Below, in pieces: positions 1 through 5,612 of a stretch of 11,936 nucleotides of DNA. The stretch comes from Bacteroidota bacterium. Lineage in GTDB: Bacteria > Bacteroidota > Bacteroidia > Chitinophagales > Chitinophagaceae. The position numbers and the translations under genes are program-made. How positions within the stretch are numbered: position 1 is the first letter of the stretch; each line of letters begins with the position of its first letter. The notes beneath the pieces were generated by a model. It made no database searches. It was not told the DNA's origin and saw only the letters and a program-made list of their open reading frames with translations. The stretch is taken from the NCBI GenBank assembly GCA_023391895.1, contig JAEWAC010000228.1:1-11936 (forward strand), in the 5' to 3' direction.

Positions 1-1
1 G

Positions 2-454
2 TTTGATCCCCTCTTTTATCCAAAGTTCAAAAAGGTGTGCGATGATTATTTTGTAAATACGCACCGCAATGGCGAACGCCGGGGTATTGGCGGTGTTTTT
101 TACGATTATCAAAAACCCAATGCGGAACGTGGTGTTGATTTTTGGATGGGTTTTGGCCAGGCCTGTGGCGATGCATTTATTCCGGCTTATTTGCCCATAG
201 TGGAAACACGGAAAGCCATGCCGTATACGGAGGCACACAAACACTGGCAGGAAATTCGTCGTGGCCGTTATACAGAATTCAACCTGGTGCACGACCGCGG
301 CACTTTGTTTGGTTTAAAAACCAACGGCCGTATTGAAAGCATTTTAATGAGCCTGCCACCCACCGTGCGTTTTGAATACAACTATCAGCCAAAACCCGGC
401 AGCGAAGAGGATCAATTGCTGCAGGCTTGCCTGCACCCGAGAGAGTGGGTATAG
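2..454 (+). CDS. hemF: Oxygen-dependent coproporphyrinogen III oxidase, C-terminal part (5' end outside window)
   Basis: The gene is open from the left edge, so only the last 150 residues are visible, about half of the usual 300. It converts coproporphyrinogen III to protoporphyrinogen IX by two oxidative decarboxylations that need O2, in the cytoplasm. Seen directly: a FDPLFYPKFKKVCDDYF segment, then NTHRNGERRGIGGVFYDY, GFGQACGDAFIPAYLPI, and the family block RRGRYTEFNLVHDRGTLFGL followed by GRIESILMSLPP near the C-terminus, ending at a TAG. These are HemF hallmarks and differ from the radical-SAM enzyme HemN. hemB and hemL follow on the same strand, which supports a heme cluster. The real start lies upstream; the in-frame GTG at 35 is an internal valine codon, not a start. 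The last stretch is intact with no sign of decay. Confidence 0.95.
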   Translation, partial: FDPLFYPKFKKVCDDYFVNTHRNGERRGIGGVFYDYQKPNAERGVDFWMGFGQACGDAFIPAYLPIVETRKAMPYTEAHKHWQEIRRGRYTEFNLVHDRGTLFGLKTNGRIESILMSLPPTVRFEYNYQPKPGSEEDQLLQACLHPREWV

Positions 455-461
455 GATGATT

Positions 462-475
462 ATTTAGTAAATTTG
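462..475 (+). promoter_or_regulatory. Candidate promoter -7 element and small palindrome ahead of the toxin-antitoxin pair
   Basis: TAAATTTG at 468-475 fits the Bacteroidota -7 consensus TAnnTTTG and lies 13 bases before the antitoxin ATG. It overlaps an 11-base palindrome, ATTTA-G-TAAAT, at 462-472, where an autorepressing antitoxin could bind. No TTG is seen at the expected -33 distance, and A/T-rich palindromes arise easily by chance, so this is tentative. Confidence 0.3.
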
Positions 476-488
476 AAAAAAAGATTTT

Positions 489-722
489 ATGGGCTTTGCA
501 GAAAAAAAAGTGGAGCTTTTTCAAATCGTTGCAGATGCTGATGAAGAAATGACTGGTAAATTGATTGAGTTTGCCCGTCAGCTACAAGGCAAAAGCGAAA
601 AGTTCTCTGCAGAAGAACTGGCGGAATTTAACAGGAGAAGGGATGAGTACCTTAAAAACCCCGAGATGGGAATTTCGATGGAAGCATCAATGGCACAAAT
701 CCGCAACCAACTGGTAAAATGA
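489..722 (+). CDS. Antitoxin-like small protein of a RelE/ParE-type toxin-antitoxin pair
   Basis: This 77-residue acidic protein begins AEKKVELFQIVADADEEM and ends SMEASMAQIRNQLVK. That is the layout of small Bacteroidota antitoxin-like proteins found just before RelE/ParE toxins: a helical N-terminus, a charged middle (EELAEFNRRRDEYLKN) and a short C-terminal segment thought to wrap the toxin. The ATG at 489 is the only reasonable start, since an in-frame TGA lies at 474-476. Its stop overlaps the toxin ATG by four bases (ATGA, 719-722), typical of translational coupling. No DNA-binding domain can be named with confidence, so autoregulation is inferred only. It lies 34 bases after hemF on the same strand, which is an unusual place for such a module. 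Family assignment rests on pattern and context and is moderately sure. Confidence 0.7.
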   Translation: MGFAEKKVELFQIVADADEEMTGKLIEFARQLQGKSEKFSAEELAEFNRRRDEYLKNPEMGISMEASMAQIRNQLVK

Positions 723-1005
723 TCTATGAGGTAGTTATTTTGCCACTGGCAGAGACAGAAACCCATGAAGCAGCCTTATATTACGAAGAACAAAAAGCAG
801 GTTTAGGCCTGGCGTTTTTAGATGAGTTGGAAGTTGCCAGACAGCATTTAAGTGACCATCCCAACACGACTCCTTTATTTCGGAAGAAAAAACCATCCGT
901 CAGATTTCTTTACGCCGCTTTCCATATCAATTAATTTTTGAGGTTCGTGGAGACAAAGTAATTGTCTTCTCTGTTCATCACGAAAAAAGAAAACCTTTAC
1001 AATGA
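719..1005 (+). pseudogene. RelE/ParE-family toxin gene, interrupted by a frameshift at an A6 run
   Basis: The first frame (719-934) reads MIYEVVILPLAETETHEAAL, then YYEEQKAGLGLAFLDELEVA, the N-terminal half of a RelE/ParE toxin, but ends early in a non-family tail (KKKPSVRFLYAAFHIN). The -1 frame supplies the missing half from about 886: EKTIRQISLRRFPYQLIFEV, then RGDKVIVFSVHHEKRKP, ending at TGA 1003-1005. Joined, the product would be about 95 residues, normal for the family, with the expected R..RFPY..IFE core and V.SV.H C-terminus. The junction lies at AAG-AAAAAA (884-892). A lost A, a homopolymer sequencing error or slippage would each explain it. Family members cleave ribosome-associated mRNA or poison gyrase; which applies here cannot be told. 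The restored frame overlaps the hemB ATG by four bases (ATGA), so the original gene was embedded in the operon. Confidence 0.75.
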
Positions 1006-1976
1006 TTTTACAAAGAAGAAACCGAATATTGAGACAATCACCAGCCATTCGTTCGCTGGTAGCAGAAACCATCTTAACCCCAAATGATTTTATTGTACCG
1101 CTTTTTATAGACGAAGGCGAGAACGTAGCAACTGAAATTGCTTCTATGCCCAACTATTACCGCCGTTCTTTAGACCTTACGGTAAAAGAAGTAAAAGAAC
1201 TGTGGAGCATGGGCATTAAATCTGTTTTGCTTTTTATTAAATGTAAAGACGAATTAAAAGACAATACCGGCAAAGAAGCCTGGAACAATGACGGCCTGAT
1301 GCAGCGCAGCATTCGCGCCATTAAAGAGGCGGTGCCTGAAATGTTTGTAATGACAGATGTGGCATTGGACCCTTATTCTTCCTATGGCCATGACGGCATT
1401 GTGGAGAACGGAGAAATTGTAAATGACCCTACCGTAGAAGCCCTGGTAAAAATGAGCATCTCCCATGCCGAAGCCGGTGTGGACATGGTAGCACCCAGCG
1501 ATATGATGGATGGACGTATTGGTGCCATCCGCGAAGGACTGGAACAAAGCGGTTTTACCAAGGTGGGCATTATGGCGTACAGCGCCAAATATGCATCCTG
1601 CTTTTATGGCCCCTTCCGTGATGCGCTGGACAGTGCACCGGGCTTTGGCGACAAGAAAACCTACCAGATGGATTATGCCAATCGCCTGGAAGCGATTAGG
1701 GAAGCGCAAATGGATGTGGAAGAAGGTGCTGATATTGTAATGGTAAAACCAGCCCTTTCTTACCTGGATATTATCCGTGAAGTAAAAGATGCGGTACCGG
1801 TTCCGGTAAGTGCTTACAACATCAGCGGCGAATACGCCATGATCAAAGCCGCCGCCAAAATGGGCTGGATCAATGAAGAAAAAGCCATACTGGAAACCCT
1901 GACTTCCATGAAGCGGGCTGGTGCCGATCTGATCGCCACCTACTTTGCCAAAGACGCCGTAAGACTACTCGGATAA
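1002..1976 (+). CDS. hemB: Delta-aminolevulinic acid dehydratase (porphobilinogen synthase), aspartate-rich non-zinc type
   Basis: Condenses two 5-aminolevulinate molecules to porphobilinogen, the second common step of tetrapyrrole synthesis, as a cytoplasmic homo-octamer in most relatives. The 324-residue length is normal. The two catalytic lysines are Lys196 in YSAKYAS and Lys249 in VMVKPALSY, which hold the A- and P-site substrates; SDMMDGRIGAIR (166-177) and FYGPFRDA (201-208) are further family blocks. The loop that carries three zinc-binding cysteines in the E. coli enzyme reads DVALDPYSSYGHDG (119-132) here, with Ala and Asp in place of Cys, as in the Pseudomonas-type enzyme that uses magnesium. 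The start at 1002 fits the family N-terminus (LQRRNRILRQSPAIRSLVAE) and overlaps the stop of the restored toxin frame. hemL follows after 95 bases. Confidence 0.97.
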   Translation: MILQRRNRILRQSPAIRSLVAETILTPNDFIVPLFIDEGENVATEIASMPNYYRRSLDLTVKEVKELWSMGIKSVLLFIKCKDELKDNTGKEAWNNDGLMQRSIRAIKEAVPEMFVMTDVALDPYSSYGHDGIVENGEIVNDPTVEALVKMSISHAEAGVDMVAPSDMMDGRIGAIREGLEQSGFTKVGIMAYSAKYASCFYGPFRDALDSAPGFGDKKTYQMDYANRLEAIREAQMDVEEGADIVMVKPALSYLDIIREVKDAVPVPVSAYNISGEYAMIKAAAKMGWINEEKAILETLTSMKRAGADLIATYFAKDAVRLLG

Positions 1977-1987
1977 AACTTTTAAGT

Positions 1988-2050
1988 ACAGAAGCACAAA
2001 GACGCAGGGTGGCACTAAAACTTTGCGTTCCTTTGTGCTTCTGTGTTTTT
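1988..2050 (+). repeat. Hairpin repeat between hemB and hemL, with a following T-run
   Basis: ACAGAAGCACAAAG (1988-2001) is matched perfectly by its inverse at 2031-2044. After a 2-base bulge (2029-2030) the stem continues as ACGCA (2002-2006) with TGCGT (2024-2028), giving about 19 base pairs around a 17-base loop. G and five T follow directly (2045-2050). The phrase CTTTGTGCTTCTGTG resembles TTTGTG-type dispersed repeats I know from Bacteroidota gaps. It may be an inserted repeat, an attenuator or an mRNA stability element inside the hem operon. The structure is certain from the sequence; its function is not. Confidence 0.75.
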
Positions 2051-2071
2051 GTGGTAAAAAAAAGAAGCAAA

Positions 2072-3361
2072 ATGAACATCAATAAAAGTCAGGAATTATT
2101 TCAACGGGCACAGGCCAGCATACCTGGTGGTGTGAACTCACCTGTGCGTGCTTTTAAAAGTGTAGGCGGCACACCGCTGTTTATGAAAAGTGCCAGAGGT
2201 GCTTATTTGTATGATGTGGACGGCAACCGCTATATAGACTTTATCAACTCCTGGGGCCCGATGATCCTGGGTCATGCCTTTGACCCGGTGGTAAAAGCCA
2301 TTCAGGAAAAAGTGCTCGACTCTACGTCTTTTGGTGCGCCTACCGAACTGGAAATAGCAATGGCGGAACTGGTGAAAAGCATGGTGCCCAACGTAGACCT
2401 GATCCGTATGGTAAGCAGCGGTACCGAGGCTTGCATGAGTGCCATTCGGCTGGCCAGGGGTTATACCGGCCGCAATAAAATCATCAAGTTTGAAGGCTGC
2501 TATCATGGTCATGCCGATTCTTTTCTGGTAAAAGCCGGAAGCGGTGTGGCGACGTTCAACATTCAAACCGTGCCGGGTGTCACCGGTGGTGTTTCTGCAG
2601 ATACGTTGACCGCACCTTATAATGATTTAAATGCCGTACAGCAACTGGTGCAGGAACATAAAAATGAAATTGCCGCCATTATCATTGAACCCGTAGCCGG
2701 CAATATGGGCTGTATTTTACCACAGCCCGGTTTTCTGGAAGGCCTGCGCCAACTGTGTACCCCAGAAGGCATTGTTTTTATTTTCGATGAAGTCATGACG
2801 GGTTTTCGCCTGGCGCCGGGTGGTGCGCAGGAGCGCCTGGGCATTGATGCCGACCTGGTGACGTATGGAAAAGTCATTGGCGCCGGCATGCCGGTTGGTG
2901 CTTTTGGCGGCAAGCTGGAGATCATGCAGCACATAGCACCTTTGGGCAATGTTTACCAGGCCGGAACATTAAGCGGAAATCCATTGGCTATGATCGCCGG
3001 TTATACCCTGTTGTCTTATTTAAAAGAAAATCCTTCTATCTATAACGATCTGGAAGAAAAAGGCCAGTACCTAGCCGATGGATTACAAATCATTTTTGAA
3101 AAAGCGGCTACACCTTTTGTGCTGAACCATTTAGGCACCATGCTGAGTGTGCACTTCAGTGAAAAGCCGGTGACTGATTTTGCGTCGGCCGCTGCCGCCA
3201 ACAATGCCTTGTTCAACCGGTTCTTTCATGCCATGCTGAAGCGGGGCGTGTACCTGCCACCTTCGGCTTTTGAAAGCTGGTTCATGAGCAATGCACTCAC
3301 CCAAAAAGACATGGACATTACCATTGATGCAGCAGCAGAAAGTTTAAGGGAAATCCTTTGA
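2072..3361 (+). CDS. hemL: Glutamate-1-semialdehyde 2,1-aminomutase
   Basis: A PLP enzyme that turns glutamate-1-semialdehyde into 5-aminolevulinate, the last step of the C5 route; it feeds HemB directly. The 429 residues match the family length. Visible marks are RAQASIPGGVNSPVRAF (12-28), SSGTEA (115-120) for the cofactor phosphate, YHGHADSFLVKAGSG (144-158), the cofactor-contacting Asp239 in IFDEVMTGFR, and the Schiff-base lysine Lys267 in TYGKVIGAGMPVGAFGG. The end reads PPSAFESWFMSNALT, as in HemL, which separates it from other class III aminotransferases. I chose ATG 2072 because the frame upstream (GTG 2009) lies within the hairpin repeat and encodes a non-family stretch. A strong terminator stands 46 bases after the stop, so hemL is likely the last gene of the operon. 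Confidence 0.97.
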   Translation: MNINKSQELFQRAQASIPGGVNSPVRAFKSVGGTPLFMKSARGAYLYDVDGNRYIDFINSWGPMILGHAFDPVVKAIQEKVLDSTSFGAPTELEIAMAELVKSMVPNVDLIRMVSSGTEACMSAIRLARGYTGRNKIIKFEGCYHGHADSFLVKAGSGVATFNIQTVPGVTGGVSADTLTAPYNDLNAVQQLVQEHKNEIAAIIIEPVAGNMGCILPQPGFLEGLRQLCTPEGIVFIFDEVMTGFRLAPGGAQERLGIDADLVTYGKVIGAGMPVGAFGGKLEIMQHIAPLGNVYQAGTLSGNPLAMIAGYTLLSYLKENPSIYNDLEEKGQYLADGLQIIFEKAATPFVLNHLGTMLSVHFSEKPVTDFASAAAANNALFNRFFHAMLKRGVYLPPSAFESWFMSNALTQKDMDITIDAAAESLREIL

Positions 3362-3373
3362 ACCTGACCAGTG

Positions 3374-3388
3374 ATATGGGTTTTTGAA
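3374..3388 (+). repeat. TATGGGNTTTTNAA motif, copy after hemL
   Basis: ATATGGGTTTTTGAA, starting 13 bases after the hemL stop and reading in the hemL direction. It is one of five close copies in the gaps of this window (others at 3602, 5550, 9659, 11403). A weaker + strand copy with three T, TATGGGCTTTAAA, lies at 3555-3567. Confidence 0.6.
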
Positions 3389-3406
3389 AAAGTTAATTAG
3401 AATGAT

Positions 3407-3440
3407 AAAAAAAGCTGGCTTTGAATAGCCAGCTTTTTTT
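3407..3440. terminator. Bidirectional intrinsic terminator between hemL and the convergent gene
   Basis: A perfect 14-base-pair inverted repeat, AAAAAAAGCTGGCT at 3407-3420 and its exact inverse at 3427-3440, with loop TTGAAT. The core GCTGGCT/AGCCAGC is flanked by A7 on the left and T7 on the right, so it can end transcripts from both directions: hemL on the + strand and the secreted-protein gene on the - strand. Confidence 0.92.
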
Positions 3441-3493
3441 ATTGAATGAACGACCATGTTCAACTTCTTCAAAAACCTATGCCTCACCCTCGG

Positions 3494-3515
3494 TCCCTCT
3501 CCTGAAGGAGGGGGA
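3494..3515. repeat. C-rich/G-rich short hairpin in the convergent gap
   Basis: TCCCTCTCC (3494-3502) pairs with GGAGGGGGA (3507-3515) over a TGAA loop, nine pairs including one G-T. It sits in CCTCACCCTCGGTCCCTCTC, a phrase that resembles a dispersed repeat I recall from Bacteroidota gaps. It is far more G/C-rich than its surroundings. The remainder of 3441-3652 is A/T-rich, contains no ORF I would support, and carries short TATGGG-type motifs listed separately. Confidence 0.5.
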
Positions 3516-3601
3516 GGCCAGGCAGCTAATAGGAATTTAGCTTTTGTAATGACGTATGGGCTTTAAATATTTTTCAGCCGGGAAGTAAATACATCAACTC
3601 T

Positions 3602-3617
3602 TTTAAAAACCCATATA
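3602..3617 (-). repeat. TATGGGNTTTTNAA motif, copy after the secreted-protein gene
   Basis: Read on the - strand: TATATGGGTTTTTAAA. It lies 36 bases beyond the stop of the gene ending at 3653 and in that gene's direction. Confidence 0.6.
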
Positions 3618-3652
3618 GCTTTTACGAAGAAGTTTCTATAGCTTATCCAAAA

Positions 3653-4798
3653 TCATTTATTGCAGCCACACTCCCACCGGTACGTATCAGAAAAGCTAAT
3701 GGTGATTTGCGCCACCTTTGCGTTTGGTTGAAACACGGAAGATGGTATGGTGAAACCAGCTAAGTATCCAGATAGCCATTTGATGTTTCCGGTTTTTGCA
3801 TCGTAGCTATACCTGCCGGTTGGTCCATCATCCAGCCAGCGATAAGTACCGTCTGCTTTTAATTTAAAATAGCCTTCCGGCTTATAGTTAAACTGCGGGT
3901 TGGCATTGGGACCGTTCCAAATGGTTTGCTTGCACACATAACTGCCAAAGGTTAGCTTGCCACCTACTTTTTTGGGTTCGGCAGCTTTCACTACAGGCTT
4001 TTTCGCTGCTTCCTTTTGTTGATGTATTGCTTTAGCAGCGGCTACGTCTTTGGCATATTGTTCTTTCAATTGCGCATCGCCGGCAAAAGCTTTAGCCAGG
4101 TATTGAGAAGCGTCTTTGCCTTGTGCGGCTAACGATACTCCCAGCAAATAATTGGCATAAATATCTTCGCCATCGTTTTTCACGGCAAACCAAAAACGCT
4201 GTTCTGCCGATGCAAAGTCTCCGGCTTCATAATAATCCCATCCATACATTACCTCCTGGCCGGAGGTAAACATAGCCGTTTTTGGTCCGCTGGTTGCCCT
4301 TGAATATTTCAATGCTTCCAGGTAAGCAAGCAGGCCTTTGGCTGTTACCTTTTTATTTTCTGCCGGCCCTTTATTTTCTGTTGATGCAGGAACTGGTCTT
4401 GTTGTGTTCGTATTTGTGGCCTGCGGTATATCCGCAGCAAACCTTGTTTTTAAATTGGCATTGAGCGAAAAGGCTTTTTGCAGATAAAGTTGTGCCTCCT
4501 GTGCCTTGTACTGATCGTTTTGTTTTAATAACGCAATAGCCAGTTGGTAATTAAAATAAGCATTGGTGGAGTCTCCCTTTTGTGCCCGCATAAAATACAG
4601 GGCGGCCATGTCGTAATTTTTGGCTTCAAAATAGCCCTGGCCGTACATAAACTCAGCACCCGGAGACATAAAAGCGGTTTCGCTGCCGCCGGTAGCTTCT
4701 GATTTTTTCAGCCGGTTAATGTAGTTATCCAGATCATCCTGTGCAAAGGCATGGCCTATTGAAAAAAGAAGGAACAGGAAGATAGAAGTTGTTTTCAT
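3653..4798 (-). CDS. Secreted protein with two diverged TPR-like units and a C-terminal beta-rich domain
   Basis: No named family recognised. A signal peptide is clear: MKTTSIFLFLLFSIGHAFAQ, with likely cleavage after AFAQ; there is no lipobox cysteine. I use ATG 4798 because the 34 residues upstream lack this signal layout and run toward the neighbouring gene. Of 381 residues, 26-125 and 157-254 are two copies of the same unit: ATGGSETAFMSPGAEFMYGQ matches ATSGPKTAMFTSGQEVMYGW, then YFEAKNYDMAALYF matches YYEAGDFASAEQRF, then A-x-YxLG/A repeats and YLQKAF/YLAKAF, as in TPR helices. A Thr/Pro/Lys linker and a Lys/Ala-rich stretch separate the parts. Residues 282-381 (FGSYVCKQTIWNG, GYFKLKADGTYRWLDDG, GRYSYDAKTGNIKWLSG) look like a small beta-barrel or lipocalin-like domain, ending in CGCNK. 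It is probably periplasmic or exported; its role is unknown. Confidence 0.8.
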   Translation of the reverse strand: MKTTSIFLFLLFSIGHAFAQDDLDNYINRLKKSEATGGSETAFMSPGAEFMYGQGYFEAKNYDMAALYFMRAQKGDSTNAYFNYQLAIALLKQNDQYKAQEAQLYLQKAFSLNANLKTRFAADIPQATNTNTTRPVPASTENKGPAENKKVTAKGLLAYLEALKYSRATSGPKTAMFTSGQEVMYGWDYYEAGDFASAEQRFWFAVKNDGEDIYANYLLGVSLAAQGKDASQYLAKAFAGDAQLKEQYAKDVAAAKAIHQQKEAAKKPVVKAAEPKKVGGKLTFGSYVCKQTIWNGPNANPQFNYKPEGYFKLKADGTYRWLDDGPTGRYSYDAKTGNIKWLSGYLAGFTIPSSVFQPNAKVAQITISFSDTYRWECGCNK

Positions 4799-4819
4799 CA
4801 GAGTAGTAATGGTTGCAAT

Positions 4820-4827
4820 CAAATATA
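4820..4827 (-). promoter_or_regulatory. Candidate -7 promoter element for the secreted-protein gene
   Basis: On the - strand TATATTTG matches TAnnTTTG and lies 21 bases upstream of the ATG at 4798, in the 70-base gap after the upstream membrane-protein gene. No convincing TTG is seen at the -33 position, so confidence is limited. Confidence 0.35.
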
Positions 4828-4868
4828 ATAAAGTAAAATGATTTGACATAACCCTAAGCAGTTGTACC

Positions 4869-5486
4869 CTAATGCAGAAAGAAAGAAATAATACCCACAA
4901 TGATCAGCACCAAACCACTGATGCGTTTTTCATTATGCTCAATAAATTCAGTCGGCAACAACTTTACGCCTTTGTACCCCAGGTTCACCAGCAACAAAAT
5001 GCCGCTGATACTAACAATGGCATAAATAAGGCCCAGCAAAGAAACCAGTCCCATGCCATAAACGCCGGCAGACAGAAATAAGCTTTCCACCTCCAGGCAG
5101 GGCGAAAGGAACATCATGACAATAAAGATGAGAATCCATTTTCTTTTAGAGCGTTTATAAGCGGCTACATCCTGCTGCTCGCTGTGGTGGTGGTGCGGCA
5201 GGTTCACGGTATAGTAAATCAAACCAAATACAATCAATAAAACCGAGGAAGCCATATAAACGGCATTGCCGTATTCTTCCACCAGTTCTTTCCCGATCAG
5301 CCCCAGCACCAGGCCCAAGGCTACCGTACCCAGCACATGCGCCAACGCCGCCAGCAGCGTAACGCTGGTTACATCTTTGGGCTTCCATTGCTCGGCACGG
5401 GCCACGGCCACCAGCGGCAGCCAGTGATTGGGTATCAGCGCATGAACAATAGCTAATAATATAGTACCGGCAATTACAGAGAACAT
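4869..5486 (-). CDS. Six-segment membrane protein, NicO/RcnA-like putative metal exporter
   Basis: A 205-residue, very hydrophobic protein with about six membrane segments (roughly 3-23, 41-64, 75-95, 117-136, 142-168, 188-204). Segment 1 carries HALIPNHW (15-22), which resembles the H-x4-[DN]H signature of the NicO nickel/cobalt transporter superfamily (HX4DH); segment 2 ends in ALAHVLGT, and segment 4 has MFLSPCLEVE (125-134). A HHHH run (98-101) sits in the loop between segments 3 and 4, as in His-loop metal exporters. This points to export of a divalent metal, but a related UreH/SafE-type membrane protein cannot be excluded. It is downstream of the AraC-type gene on the same strand (126-base gap) and 70 bases upstream of the secreted-protein gene. 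I see no clear promoter in front of it. Confidence 0.6.
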   Translation of the reverse strand: MFSVIAGTILLAIVHALIPNHWLPLVAVARAEQWKPKDVTSVTLLAALAHVLGTVALGLVLGLIGKELVEEYGNAVYMASSVLLIVFGLIYYTVNLPHHHHSEQQDVAAYKRSKRKWILIFIVMMFLSPCLEVESLFLSAGVYGMGLVSLLGLIYAIVSISGILLLVNLGYKGVKLLPTEFIEHNEKRISGLVLIIVGIISFFLH

Positions 5487-5497
5487 TAAAGAAATTA

Positions 5498-5612
5498 AAA
5501 GTGGAAAATTTAAAAGTAAAAAATGAAACAGTCCTCAATGCAAAACTTATTCAAAATCCCATACCGTGCCAGTAAACAATTTTTCATTTTGCATTTTTAC
5601 TTTTTCATTTCC
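5498..5612. repeat. A/T-rich gap with imperfect inverted repeat of AAAAGTAAAAATG type
   Basis: AAAAGTAAAAAATGAAA near 5512-5527 faces an inverted counterpart near 5580-5607 (reverse strand GAAAAAGTAAAAATGCAAAA). The pair could fold after the AraC-type gene. Degenerate A-rich repeats of this kind are common in Bacteroidota gaps, so this is structural description only. Confidence 0.4.
5550..5563 (-). repeat. TATGGGNTTTTNAA motif, copy after the AraC-family gene
   Basis: Read on the - strand: TATGGGATTTTGAA. It lies 49 bases beyond the stop of the AraC-family gene and in its direction. Confidence 0.55.

Noticed and set aside
884..892. Programmed -1 ribosomal frameshift in the toxin gene as the favoured explanation
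   Set aside because: The site reads G-AAA-AAA-C, not an ideal X-XXY-YYZ heptamer, and no clear downstream stem is visible. Mutation or a homopolymer error is simpler, though slippage is not excluded.
1254..1709. A 151-codon frame on the - strand inside hemB
   Set aside because: It is fully antisense to a well-conserved gene, has His/Cys/Ala-rich content typical of shadow frames, and matches no family.
2009..2071. A 21-residue upstream extension of HemL from GTG
   Set aside because: It is translated from the hairpin repeat (LCVPLCFCVFVV) and the family N-terminus begins at the ATG at 2072.
3902..4900. Start of the secreted protein at 4900, overlapping the membrane-protein gene
   Set aside because: The signal peptide begins at Met 35 of that frame (4798), and a promoter-like TATATTTG lies just upstream of this start.
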